Of a stretch of DNA of 64,000 bases, positions 34,684 to 46,238 are shown piece by piece (positions within the stretch are counted from its first letter, which is position 1; each line of letters opens with the position of its first letter). The stretch comes from Adineta vaga (lineage: Eukaryota; Rotifera), in the NCBI GenBank assembly GCA_021613535.1, contig CP075492.1, positions 6,696,001-6,760,000 on the forward strand. The letters are read 5' to 3'. The notes below the pieces were generated by a model. It was not told the DNA's origin. It worked only from the letters and a program-made list of their open reading frames with translations, and did no database searches. The translations under genes and the position numbers were made by a program.

Positions 34684-35504
34684 ATGTCTAAAAGTGATGC
34701 TCCACCAGCTTATACATCATATCAACATGCTTGTGTTTCATTAAATATGAGTGATCGTCTTCGTTTAATGCGATTTCCACCAACAATAATTGAACTTGTT
34801 CGACAAGCAATTCTTGATAGTTGGCCACGTGGTATAAATAAAGAGAAGCAAGAAACTGATTTTTATGAATTTAAACTTCATGGAAATCCATGGTGGGGAC
34901 AAGGTGATGAGGCTGTTCCAGCTCGATCTTTAATGTAGTTCATTTTTATGAACCCTTTCTATTCTAAAGATTTTTCTATTTAGGATTCATGTTTTGTCAG
35001 GTTTGCATAATAAGGGTTGGTTTTTATTATCTTCGACAGATGTTTCCAAAAAAGCATTGGATAAGGATTGTTTGATTTTTCAACTGGGACCAGTTCCATC
35101 ACTAACATCGTTTTTTTCGGTTTCATTCGATGATTATGATAAATTACGTTTGATTAGTGCTCCAGCTGAATTAATTCCGGCTGTACAAAAAACCCTTGGT
35201 CAAGAAAGTATTCAGCGAGAAGAATGGCGTGATGGTGGCAATGCTTATCAATTTAAATTGTATGATTTGTACTTTTTCATTTCGATCATTTTCTATACTA
35301 TCGATCAACATTTGTTTTTGTTTTTATAGACGAGGCAATCCTTGGATAAGTAATGGTGAGGATGCAACTAATACAAGATTGAAATTACTTTCATTACTTG
35401 ATTGTTTTGTCAAGTATGGATGGAAATTACATGCAAGTATTGATATTAGTCAAGGTCATGAAGGTAGAGATGCTGATTCATGGTTTCTTCGACGAGATAC
35501 TTAA
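34684..35504 (+). CDS. internally duplicated protein of unknown function, copy A
   Basis: Three exons, 34684-34934, 34984-35259, 35330-35504; 233 residues. I do not recognise a named family. The protein is two copies of a ~100-residue domain. Repeat 1 reads LRLMRFPP, YEFKLHGNPWWGQGDEA, then GWFLLSSTDVSKKALDKD. Repeat 2 reads LRLISAPA, YQFKLRGNPWISNGEDA, then GWKLHASIDISQGHEGRDAD. Shared core: Tyr-x-Phe-Lys-Leu, GNPW, then about 30 residues later GW-x-Leu-x-x-Ser-x-Asp-x-Ser and an acidic end. No signal peptide, membrane helix or catalytic motif is visible. It is adjacent to copy B with the same exon plan. I have an impression of similar proteins in fungi, not verified. Confidence 0.85.
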
Positions 35505-35881
35505 TTCATAGGCATGATTGTATGAAAAAAACAAACATTTTCTTTAGTATTAAATGCTTTTACTCTTAGTTAGTCCGTGTTATTGTTGTTGTCTTGTTTG
35601 AAATGTTTTGTCTAGCTTAAATTATTCGTTGGTTCTTCTATAATAAACTTCTATCTAACTAATGCTTAAGAAACATAGAAATCTTGAATTGAGTGATTCC
35701 GACATCTATCTGTTTTTTTCAGGAAGACTGGTCGATGTTTTTGTCTCCAATATAATCGTTGATCCTTTTCTAATCAGATAATATGTATGATGCGATCGAG
35801 AATTTCGTAATATTTGAAATTTCTCTGACCAGAAATATGTCAATATTTCATTAAAACTTTCACGGTATATAGTTTACATAC
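35505..35881. other. intergenic sequence within the tandem pair
   Basis: 377 bases between copy A stop and copy B start. It holds the copy A 3' end (an AATAAA-like ATAATAAAC near 35641) and the copy B promoter. Unlike the exons, it shows no obvious similarity to the region upstream of copy A. Confidence 0.45.
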
Positions 35882-36712
35882 ATGATGTCTTGTCAAATAG
35901 TGGACGATTTCAATGAAATGCCACCAACATATTCTCGTCATCAACATGCTTGTATTATGTTAAGTTCGAGTGATAAACTTCGATTACTTCGATTTCCTTC
36001 AACGATTATCGATGTTCTTCGCCAAGCGATCATGAATGGTTGGTCAAAAGGTATTCAACGAGAAAGAACATATGAAAATACTTATGAATTTAAATTGCAT
36101 GGAAATCCTTGGTGGGGTCAGGGCAATGAGGCAGTACCATCACGAATGTTAATGTAAATCATCTTCTTTCAATCATTTCATATTTATTCTATTACTCATT
36201 GTCTCTAGGACTCATATTCTTGCAGCTCTTTATAATTATGGTTGGTATCTATTAGCATCAGCAGATATTTCGAAATCAAAATATGATAAAGATTCGTTAA
36301 TCTTTCAGCTTGGTGTATGTCCAACACCAACGTTATTTTTTTCTGTTTCATTCAATGAATACGATAAATTACGTTTGATTTGTGCTCCACCTGAATTGAT
36401 TCCAGCTGTACAACAAGCTCTCGGTCGAGGATATATTCAACGAGAAGGATGGCGTGACCGAGGAGCCGCTTATCAATTTAAATTGTAGAACATCAATCAT
36501 ACATTTTTCGACTTGTTATTATTGTTTTGTTTTATAGACGTGGTACACCATGGTTGTCCAGCTCGACTGAAGGGATACATTGTCGAATGAAACTACTCGC
36601 CTTATTAGATTGTTTCACGGCGTTTGGTTGGAAATTATATGCAAGTGTTGATATAAGTGAAGGATATAAAGGTCAAGATACTGATTCGTGGTTTCTCCGT
36701 CGTGAATTGTAA
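35882..36712 (+). CDS. internally duplicated protein of unknown function, copy B
   Basis: Three exons, 35882-36153, 36209-36484, 36538-36712; 240 residues. Tandem paralogue of copy A: exon 2 (276 bases) and exon 3 (175 bases) have exactly the same lengths and the introns the same phases, while the introns themselves differ. The same two domains are present (YEFKLHGNPWWGQGNEA with GWYLLASADISKSKYDKD; YQFKLRGTPWLSSSTEG with GWKLYASVDISEGYKGQDTD). In repeat 2 the GNPW motif is changed to GTPW. Start could be either Met of MMSCQIV. Function unknown. Confidence 0.85.
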
Positions 36713-38887
36713 TGAATATGTTCTATTTGACTAATAGCAAATTAGTCACTTGTGAAACCATTGTTTTGAATAAAAGAAGCAATATATTAATTACGTTTTA
36801 TTAATCTTCACATAAAAGTAGCGCGTGATAATCGTTGAGAAAAGTTTTCAAAATCATCTTACATAAATAAAGATCTAATAAAATAGCTATATATTTTGTT
36901 TTGTCTAACCATCAATCGATATGTTTTTCAAATTTATACGATTATTATCCAATATCTAACATTTTTCATTGATCCTAACAATAGTTCTGATTCATGAGTA
37001 AGAGATTTGAATGATTTGTGTTCCCTACAAAAATTTCCCTGCAAACCATACGATTTCACGAAGCACTCAAAATTGCTCGTTTTCTTTCTCCGTCTCTCGC
37101 TTTCTCTTTTGCTTTCGCTCGCTTTCAATCTTTAGTTTTAGTCTTCTCATTTTATTTTATAATGTTAATAGCTAACACATTTTTTCTCTTATATTCTGAA
37201 ACACTCATCTTGACTTCTTCGATCGTCAAACGAAGAAGAGAAAAAAAGCTCACCTATGTTATTCAGACTTTTTTCTTTCTATTTTTTTTCCACATATAAT
37301 CAGCTGTTAACATGCAAAGTCATTTGACATTGACGAGGACAAACAGGATCATATACGCTCATTGATTCATAAAAATATATCATTTTTCAACTAACTGACT
37401 TGTTTCTTGTTGTTTTTATAGTTCATGTCCAGAACAATATAATCATCTATCTGTTCTTCAAAAGTTTTGATCTTTACCAATGACCAATGGGCATACAAAA
37501 AGAACGTGTGAATGCGAAATTGACCTCTGAACAACCTTTCAACTAACAGTACGAGTGCGTGCACACATCCACACATACACACCAGAGAGAAAGAATATAT
37601 ACATACACGCGCGCCGCAGGAGAACTGCAGAAGACAAACAGTAGAGATGGACGAACGAACAAATGGTTCAACTACGAACTCTCCTTCTTTCTCTTCATAT
37701 ACATATGTATGTTCTATATATATTGATACTCTTCCAACCAGTGAGAACGCGAGGGAGACGGAGAGAGAAAGTGATCGACGCCGAATCCCTTTACAGCAGC
37801 ATTCAATACACTACCACAGCATAAATTCTTTCTCTTTACTTTTCTGACGCTGTGTTCGACGGCAACGTCCAGAAGACTCTGTTCGTCGTCGACGATGTAG
37901 TTGAGAGTTCTCGTTTTTTTCCTTCATCATTGTCGACATCAAGTCTCACAAAACATACACACCCACACATACAGAATCGTCAGTAAGGTATAGAAGAACA
38001 CGAAAGAGATCTCATATACTTTAGAGTTTTCGATAAGCACACACGCACATTCTACAAAGTATTATATTTTAACTCAGCAATGAACTTTCTTGTATTCTGC
38101 ACAATAGAAAATTTGTTTACAAGATAAAAAAATCGCATAAGAAAAACTCACGAACGAAAAATGTTTTTATGAGCTGTTCTTTCGTTTGTATACATATTTT
38201 TTTCTTTTATCTGCTCTGTACACATTGAGTTTTGACGAATAAGTCATAGAGAGTCAGAAAGAAAAAAGAAAGTACAAATCAATTAAAACAGGGCGTTGGC
38301 TGGAGCTTTCATTCGGAACGATCGTACAGATGAGTAGTTTTCAGCTAAGTAAATATTTGTGTCATTGAGAAACTTAGTTTCATACAGGTGTGTTTATTCG
38401 ATCGAAGATCCAATTTTACAAGTTCATGCAGAACAGAAAGGCTGTAGAATATGTGTGTGTGTTTATATTTCCTCTCTGTTAACTAGTAGGGCTCATTTCT
38501 TTTTGAGATATAGAAAAGGTTTGAAATTGAAAGTCAGATATGGCCGCTGTCCAACTTTCATTTTCTTGCTCCTTTTTCTCTTTCTCTCTTCGACAATAAC
38601 AATAACAGACAGGAGCAGAATGAGAGATTAGACTCAATCATAACCGAGCGGACGAAAGAAAAAGAATGAAGAAACATCGTTCGGTCGTCGCTCGCATCGG
38701 TAGCAGACCAGCCAACACGGGAGAAAGGATTGTTTTGGACGTCTACGCAAATAAAAATCATCCGTCCATCTTGTCTGTTTTCCTTCATTAGAAAACAGAA
38801 TTTTTGTTTGACCTATATACATAAATCTCTTTTCAGAATATTTAATCGTTTGTCTTCGTTCTTATGTTCACTTCCGTGTGACCGTAA
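36713..38887. other. intergenic region upstream of SAM-domain gene
   Basis: About 2.2 kb. Contains CA-rich microsatellite patches (near 37560-37582 and 37955-37975) and AG/CT-rich stretches. The part from 37590 on is richer in CpG (for example GTTCGTCGTCGACGATG near 37880) and may hold promoter or 5' UTR exons. No protein-like frame was accepted. Confidence 0.4.
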
Positions 38888-41257
38888 ATGGATTCAATAG
38901 CAATGTCTGCGGTAAGAAAATCGTCATCACACACATGTATCGTAACTAAATTCAATGTTGGAATTTTAGAAATCATTTGTATCACAATGGAGTATAGATG
39001 CGGTTATTGCATGGCTACATGAATCGAATCTAGGTCTATTCGAAAAGGTTTTTCGAGGTAATGATAATAACTTAATATCATAAGGTCATTTCTGTTTCCT
39101 TTTTTTTTTTATCACAAATAGATAATGAAATTGATGGGAAAATCTTACTTAAACTCAGCGAATCAATGGTTGCTCGATTATTTCCAACCATCAAACTTGA
39201 AGTTCAATTTCTTGATTTATTACAATCACTCAAACAGCGGCATACAATGGAAGCAAACTCGAAAAAAACATTACCTTCATCATCTTCTGCTACAAATGGC
39301 CGTACAGCTGCACATCAAATTGCAGCACATGTTATCGCATCTTCGTCATTTGATCATGGAAATGGTCATTCATCGAATTCGAATTCTCCGATTGCAACAA
39401 ATGGACATCATCCAACGAAAGTTACTTATTCTGAACGTTCACCAATGAATAAAATTCCACCATTGAAATCTTTCAAACGTGAAGGAAAATTTTTTTCAAA
39501 TCAACTTCATAAGTAAAAATCATTTTCTTCCATATCATCAATTCATTTCATTTCTTTTTCGTTTCTCAGTGCTCAATCAAATGGTGGCTTAAATCTAGAT
39601 GCAAATGAGAATGATACAAAACATACATTTCCTCATGTATATAAATTACCTCAATTTACTGAAACACTTCGTCTAGCACTTGCTTCAAAAGATGCAAGTG
39701 CATTTAAATTACGTACTTATTATCGAAATTTATTAATCTCCTCGATTTATGATGATCTCACACGTACATATAATCTTTGGTATGCAAAGCATTGGAACTT
39801 TAGTGTAATTGACATGTTGATTATTTTAGGTATCCAAATGCTCGACAATATAAAACAGTTGCTTCGGCACTTGTCAAAAATTATCCATTTCTTGAATCGT
39901 CAACTGAAGGTGGTGAAGTAAGGAATCTCTTTGATATCTGAAAAAAGTCATGATTCACGTTTGTTCTTGCTTTTTATTGAAGGGTGCATGGATTGATGGA
40001 ATTAAAGGAAAATTTAAACGTGGTCGTCGTACAATAACATCCTATGTAGATGCTGCGCAATCAATGGGTGCTGAGAATGGTTTCGATCGTATGTCTGGTG
40101 ATGACGAATTAGGTGAAGAAAAATTAGCACAAACATCCGGTGGACATAAACGACCTCGACATGAATTTGAAGTTGATTCTGATGATGAACATTATGAATC
40201 AGGTGAAATGCCAATGAATGGTAATGGAAAAGATACGGTATGCAAAAATTTTGATTAGGAATAAAATTTGAAAATTTTTGATATTTTGTGTTTTAAGGAT
40301 CAAACAAGTGAAAATACAGATGAAATCGATGAAGAAGAATTAAACCGTTTAAGAACTTGTATTACTGCAATGCAAGAAACATTAGCGACAACTGATGATC
40401 CAGATATTTCACTTATCTCTGATTATTTCAAAGAAACATTTGAAATGCGACGAAATTTTGTTAAAACACACAATACCAATGAAATTCTTGCCGAATATCC
40501 AGCTTTACAATTACATTCATGTGTATGTTTTTGATAAAATCAATGATCGTTTTATTTTTATGAAATTTTATTCTATTTTCTTTTAGTTATTAGCTGATTT
40601 TCACATGCAAACAAATATTCCTATTCAAACAGTTTTAATTCATAAACTTCGTTCCATATCAAAACCTATTTTACGATTAGCTAAAGAAACAGGTTGTGCA
40701 CCGGAAATTCTTCATTCATATCATACAATTATTTCACAACGACCACAATTAGAACAAAGTAAGATTTGTTTTCAACTATAAGCAATAATCATATATTTCA
40801 TTGTTGTTTTTAGTTGTTGCTGATACATTTGCTATTATAATTGTTGCTTGTTATTTTGGCGAATATCAATTTCTTCTCATTTCATCAGATAAAGTAAAAC
40901 AAGAATATTAACTAAGAACCAACAAACGAAGATGTTTTCTTTTTCTCTTTCAAGGATACTCAATCACCATGGCCAATTATTCGCGGTGATCATCCAACTC
41001 GAGCATTTTTCGATGGCAAATCTTCCTTTTCCTACAATATTGAATTAGATTATGTTCAATTATTTCATCGACCCTTAAATGATTTTCTTACAGCTATATG
41101 TACATTATTTGCTACATATACAGTTTTTGAAATCACCTATGGTAAATTAGAAATGACCTTATCATTTATTGATTGTTTACTTCGAGACAATGCACATTCA
41201 TCTAATCGTTCACCACAAGTACTCGAATTACTCAATGAACTCAATTCTCTAAAATAA
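38888..41257 (+). CDS. SAM-domain protein, SAMD3-like
   Basis: Ten exons: 38888-38911, 38970-39057, 39122-39512, 39570-39779, 39830-39917, 39983-40237, 40298-40522, 40587-40758, 40814-40893, 40955-41257; 611 residues in consistent phase. The N-terminus is a sterile alpha motif (WSIDAVIAWLHESNLGLFEKVF, DGKILLKLSESMVARLFP), an interaction domain. After a Ser/His-rich linker comes a region with YPNARQYKTVASALVKNYPFLE and GAWIDGIKGKFKRGRR, a pattern I associate with SAMD3 and related uncharacterised vertebrate proteins. An acidic stretch (EFEVDSDDEHYESGE) follows and then a helical C-terminal half without named motifs. Molecular function is unknown. The first exon is only 24 bases; its Met is the best start but not proven. 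Confidence 0.82.
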
Positions 41258-41374
41258 AAAGTCGAAACATTTCTTCACGCGACCGAGAATGATTTTCTTC
41301 ATTTGTTTTTCTCTTTTTTTTGCAATCATCTCATTCAGTGTGTATATATTTGAATATAATTGTTTCTTTAAAAA

Positions 41375-41875
41375 TCAAACAACTATCTCGTTCATACGAT
41401 AAATTAATATTGCAGCAAGAAAATAAAGTATACCAATGAGAAAACCAAAGACAATTCCAATTAAACGTAATAGATTACAATCATGTGTAGTATGAATAAT
41501 TCTTTCCGATAAATTATCCAAATCATCTTGAGTTATGACATGACCATGTGATGAATGGATAATTGCATATAAAGTAAAACATGAAGCAAGAAGATAGGCA
41601 ATGAATAAGATAAGATAGAAGTATAATATTGATCGTTTTGCTTGAAGATATCGTGAACCAAATAAACGGTTAATAAGAATATAAATTTCAAATGAAAATG
41701 ATATCCATATTAAAATATAATAGAAAAGTATAGTTTGATAATTGAATCCAAGGAATTCATTGAGATATGATGAACATGAAGAGATTTTAATTTCGGTACA
41801 TATAAGTAAAGTAACTAAAGAAATAAATCGAAGAAGATGAAGAATACCTAATGATTGTGTAAAATAATTCATCAA
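41375..41875 (-). CDS. four-pass membrane protein (MARVEL-like)
   Basis: Intronless, 166 residues with four hydrophobic helices: about residues 10-28 (GILHLLRFISLVTLLICTEI), 48-68, 83-105 (ILYFYLILFIAYLLASCFTL) and 137-160 (LIGIVFGFLIGILYFLAAIL). Both termini are short and cytosolic by this plan. This is the layout of MARVEL/synaptophysin/plasmolipin-type proteins, but no diagnostic residues were found, so the name is tentative. It starts 84 bases from a divergent gene for a similar-sized four-pass protein. Confidence 0.65.
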   Translation of the reverse strand: MMNYFTQSLGILHLLRFISLVTLLICTEIKISSCSSYLNEFLGFNYQTILFYYILIWISFSFEIYILINRLFGSRYLQAKRSILYFYLILFIAYLLASCFTLYAIIHSSHGHVITQDDLDNLSERIIHTTHDCNLLRLIGIVFGFLIGILYFLAAILIYRMNEIVV

Positions 41876-41959
41876 CTATGAATTGGTTGTTAAGTAGAAA
41901 TCAATTGATGATGAAGCGCACAATTTTTGTTTTGAATTCAAGAAAGAAAAATAAACACA
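41876..41959. promoter_or_regulatory. 84-base bidirectional promoter
   Basis: The whole distance between the two divergent start codons. Unless leaders are trans-spliced or lie inside the genes, both transcripts must start here. No TATA box is obvious. Confidence 0.5.
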
Positions 41960-42486
41960 ATGAATATGAATTATCTTAGAACTCAAAAAGGTCTTATACA
42001 TTTAAGTCGATTGTTTCTTCTAAGTATTTCAATTATTTATATCAATATTTTATCATGTGGACAAAATGCATTTGGTGGACATGCGAATGTCAATTCAACA
42101 TCAGATAGTGAATTTATTCATATTAGTAAGTGGTGTTTATCTTTCTTTTTTGCGTATTCATTCATCATCATATTTGCTAACGTATAGTCATGTGGGTTGC
42201 ATTAGCAATTGATGGTTTCATATTTTTATGTCGAATTTTTGAACAAGATGATGGTACAATTGAAACATCGTTATTAATTGATGCTGCACTTAGTTTAATC
42301 TATTTCGTTGCTTTTGTTATCTTGCTTGTATCATGGATTAAATGTTCAGATGTCAATACATTATTTTGTAATAATAAATATAAATGTTATGTTCATAGTC
42401 TACCGACAATTACTTCTCTTGCTTTAACCATACTTTATATGTATGATGATGTTCAACGATGTATTCAAAAATTAAATTCATTTTAA
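41960..42486 (+). CDS. four-pass membrane protein (MARVEL-like), divergent partner
   Basis: Two exons, 41960-42125 and 42188-42486; 154 residues. Four hydrophobic segments: GLIHLSRLFLLSISIIYINIL, IMWVALAIDGFIFLCRIF, LLIDAALSLIYFVAFVILLVSWI, and a last weak one at SLPTITSLALTILYM. The beginning (KGLIHLSRLFLLS) resembles that of the minus-strand partner (LGILHLLRFISLV), so the pair may be an old inverted duplication. In-frame Met codons at 41960 and 41966 are both possible. Confidence 0.65.
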
Positions 42487-42530
42487 AATTACATTTAATG
42501 ACAATATCGGAATAAATTATTGAAGATTTT

Positions 42531-42554
42531 TCTGTTTGTTTGTTTGTTTGTTTA
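42531..42554. repeat. (TTTG)n microsatellite
   Basis: About five to six perfect TTTG units directly downstream of the four-pass gene, probably within its 3' UTR. Confidence 0.8.
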
Positions 42555-42795
42555 TACTGATTTCATAGTAAATATATAGAAATATACTGTTTGTTTTCAT
42601 CATTTTCTTTTCAGGAAAACAGATTTGATACATTTACACAAAAGTCTTATCTCATACGGTTCTTAACTACGAAAGAAAATGAAAATCACCAAACAATACT
42701 GTACATAAAATTAGTCACGGGAAGATCGTGAATGAACAGATGCCATAAAAATAATCATTCTAACAAGGACTAAATACTATAAAGTGAATAATTTG

Positions 42796-45700
42796 TTATT
42801 GGTTCTCATTATTTGCCAAACGAACACATTCACCCGGAAAAAGTTTCGGTGCTAAAACATCAAAAAAGAAGACAATTTTTCAAAGATTTTCATGTTACTT
42901 TCGTACCTTTTATCAATGATGTACGGACCAACCTCTACAATAGCTTGAGATGCTGCCTGTCGTAATTGACTTAAAGTGAATGAACGATTTTTCCATTCAT
43001 TTAATGAGCGTAGAAATTCTTCCGATGAATCACATGTAACTGTATCATGAAAGGATTCAAACATATGTCGAATTATAAGTGAATAAGGATAGAAAAGCCA
43101 ATTATTTCGTGTACGATCAGCAACATACGAACGAAAAAATGTATCTGCCAATTCACGTGATCGTCGTCCTGCTGATACAACGGGAATACCATCAGCTGGT
43201 AGACTTGCTTGATATTGAGAAATTTTATATTGCAATTGATCCTTTTCTTGTTGTAACAAGTCAAATTCTTCTTTCATCTTATCACGCATTTCAATGGCTT
43301 GTTGAATATGTTTTGCAGCTAAGAATGAAAAGTTTTCATTCAATGAAAAAATGAACAAAAAGAACTTACTAGTTTCAAGCATTTGTGCTTTACTCATTTT
43401 AATATTCGATGGATTGCTAAGTTCAGGAATTATTGTTCGAAGATTTTCGAAACCATTCTACAAAATAATAGAAGAGAAATAGTTTTGTTCAAAATGAATT
43501 CAATGAATTTACTTTAATATTTCGACGACGTTTATTTTCAGCATTGAAATTCAATGATGAAGAAGTTTCATTTAACTACAAACAACACGTATTGTTGTAC
43601 TAATGAATAGTTTAAATTATTTACCATAGTATTATTTGAGATAGAGAGATTTCCTGGTACTGATAAACTATGTGAATCAGTTAAAAAGGATGTTGCTCGA
43701 GCGTATTGTTGATTGATTGGTATCTCTTCTGATATTGTACGAGACATAGAACGATGTGTTTTTGATTTCGATGCCAAAGGAAAATTTAACATTGTATGAT
43801 GAGGATTCGGCATTTGCTAAAGAAAAATATTCTTTGTTATTGAAATGGATCATTTCAAATCAATTTACTTGAATACGATGATCATTTGTTACTGTTGATA
43901 GTCGTTTTATTTGTGTTTTTCTCTGCGATGGTTTTCTTGTTTGTTTCAGTGTTTTATTGTGTGTTGAAGATTGATCAGTTAATGACGAGTGATTTTGATG
44001 AAGAAGATTAACAAGTGTTGATGATTTATTCATTGATGATGAACTATACGTTGAAGGTGTTTGTGGTGTATTAACCATAATATTTGTTGGTGAAGATGAT
44101 GACATCATTTGATTCAGATTCGTTCCATTGTTAACTGCTTTTGTTATCGATGATGGTGAATAGGAATCGAATGGAAGTGAATGTGGTGTTAATGGTTCGT
44201 AATGATTTGTATTGTAGATATTCATTGAAGCTAAATTATTGACATTCATCTATTAGTAAAGAGAATGATGATTAGGAATATGTTTTTGAGAGAAAGATCT
44301 ACATGAGATGTATTTTGATTGAGAAGAGTTTTTGGATGATTTATTGCTAGAGTAGTACGATCATTTGGAGGCGAAACTAATGTTGGAAAATGAGTAAAAT
44401 CTTCTCGTGATTGCGATGATAGATTTAAATCATAATGAGTATTCGATTGATAATTAGTTATTGGTAACTAAAGTATAAATAAAGTTTAGACAGAATATTT
44501 ATTCAACATTTCGTATTCGTTTTGGAGATGTGTTTGTTTACTACATAAAAACATAAAACTTACATGTTCATTTTGACATCTCATGTTGAAAACATCGTCT
44601 AGAAAGATAAAAAGGAAACTTATGTGTTTTTTTTTAATCAATCATTCGAATCGGATCCTTTTTTACTTGTTATTGGCTGTTCGAGCTCATCAAATAATGA
44701 CGTAAAATCAAAATGACATTGACCCATAACTGGTTGATATAAATCCGGATTACCACCAAGACCTGAAAATAAACAATTCATTTCGTACAAACTAAAGAAT
44801 GATAGGTTTCAAACAAAACAAAGCTGACATGACCATAATTAGAAAGGCACAATTCTAGTACTGAAAGCAATTAGACTATGATATTCAATGTTTCTACATA
44901 CATACACACATAGAAATAAACCAGTGAGCATTTAGAAAAACATTCATTAACCCTTTGACGAATGATGTGTACACCTTTACATCAACCATTTTTCTTTCCT
45001 CTCTATTCTAGATATTAGAAAACCTCGCTCATCAAAGGGTTAATAAATACACACGTGTATATATATATATATATACATAGACATCTATTAATAACTGTTT
45101 ACCTGAGAATGGATTGTCTAAAACATAAATCGTATAAAGATTAAAAAAAACTGACAACCACCATTTGAGAAAAAAGGAAAGATTTTCAAGAGTGAATTTC
45201 ATATACCAGCGTCTTTATCATTGAATGTATTTGTTGTTGAAAAAAGTAGTTGATCTTCAATTAAATCGAATTCATCCAAAAGATTATATGGTTCAGGTGA
45301 TGGTGTTGCTGGTCGACGAAAATTAGGTATTACTTTCGGCGTATGTATTTCTCCAACTTTGCCCAATAATTTTTTCATTTCATCACTCTAAATATTCAAA
45401 TAAATTATTTAATTTGTCTATTCACGAAAATACAATCAGTACCGAAATATCATTTTCAAATTTTCGTAATGCTATTTTTGAATTTTGTCTCCATTTGATA
45501 TATTCACCTTTTAAACTGTTCAATATTTGTTGTTTAGATTGTTGAGTTAATTGTGTCTAAAATAGAAATAAATGTCGATATTTTTACTTCAAAATGTAAG
45601 AGTTAAATCAAACCGGTAATGTTTGACTTGTATCTAATGGAGAAACAAATTGACAAACGGCTGTATTTCGATTGAGAATATCTAAAATAAAATGACAAAT

Positions 45701-46238
45701 ATGTTTGGAAATTGAAATTATTCGATTTATTATTACATTGCTGATGCCATGTTCGCCAAATGACATTATTTAAACGAATTTTATCTTGACATTCGATACG
45801 TGATCCACGAAAATTCTTCCATTTTGGTGATGTTAAATTAGATCTAAATCAAGCGAAAACAACAGAATTCTATTGAATTAATCGAATCATTTAGTTCTTA
45901 CCGATATACATTATTGAAGACACGAAGAAGTGAATAGAGGCTAGAAAATTGACCATGCGCTTCTACACGTCGTTCTGGTTCGCAATGCGTTGCATCATTA
46001 AGAATTGGTAAACCTTGTGCTGCTGCATTCGGAATTGGTGATGGACATGGTACATCAATTGGCTAGAAGAACATATATTATGTTTACATTCTCAATTGAA
46101 AAATAAATATACTTCAGGATCGTTCTCAATACTTGACGTCATAAATTGGCCAGAATAAAGTGGATGTTTAACTTCTTTTGTATTCCCATTGGGACGTGTA
46201 GTTAACTCAAGTTTAATTCTTTTTGTACTGCGAGACAT
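42796..46238 (-). CDS. Mondo: Mondo-family bHLH-ZIP transcription factor (MondoA/ChREBP)
   Basis: More than ten short exons; the first is 46238-46113, the second 46062-45902, the last 42851-42796. Mondo proteins pair with Mlx, sense glucose-6-phosphate and activate carbohydrate-response genes. The N-terminal conserved regions are recognisable: [11 protein letters not shown], then [40 protein letters not shown], and [19 protein letters not shown] Ser/Asn-rich middle follows. The bHLH-ZIP spans the exons near 43560-43260: basic [11 protein letters not shown], helix 1 [12 protein letters not shown], helix 2 [18 protein letters not shown], then a zipper ending LPADGIPV. The C-terminal dimerisation/cytoplasmic-localisation region has [22 protein letters not shown]. 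The last join (RYE to [12 protein letters not shown]) was chosen on phase. One intron carries a MITE. Confidence 0.92.
44946..45044. mobile_element. piggyBac-like MITE in a Mondo intron
   Basis: A 99-base unit with perfect 13-base inverted ends, ATTAACCCTTTGA at the left and TCAAAGGGTTAAT at the right. The ends read TTAA followed by CCCTTTGA, the arrangement of piggyBac-superfamily insertions (TTAA target duplication plus CCC-starting terminal repeats). No coding capacity. A TA-dinucleotide run and an E-box-like ACACGTGT follow directly. Confidence 0.6.

Noticed and set aside
37018-37299. Open frames on both strands around 37.0-37.3 kb
   Set aside because: Both come from pyrimidine/purine-rich DNA and give Ser/Phe/Leu or Lys/Glu/Arg-rich peptides; no protein character.
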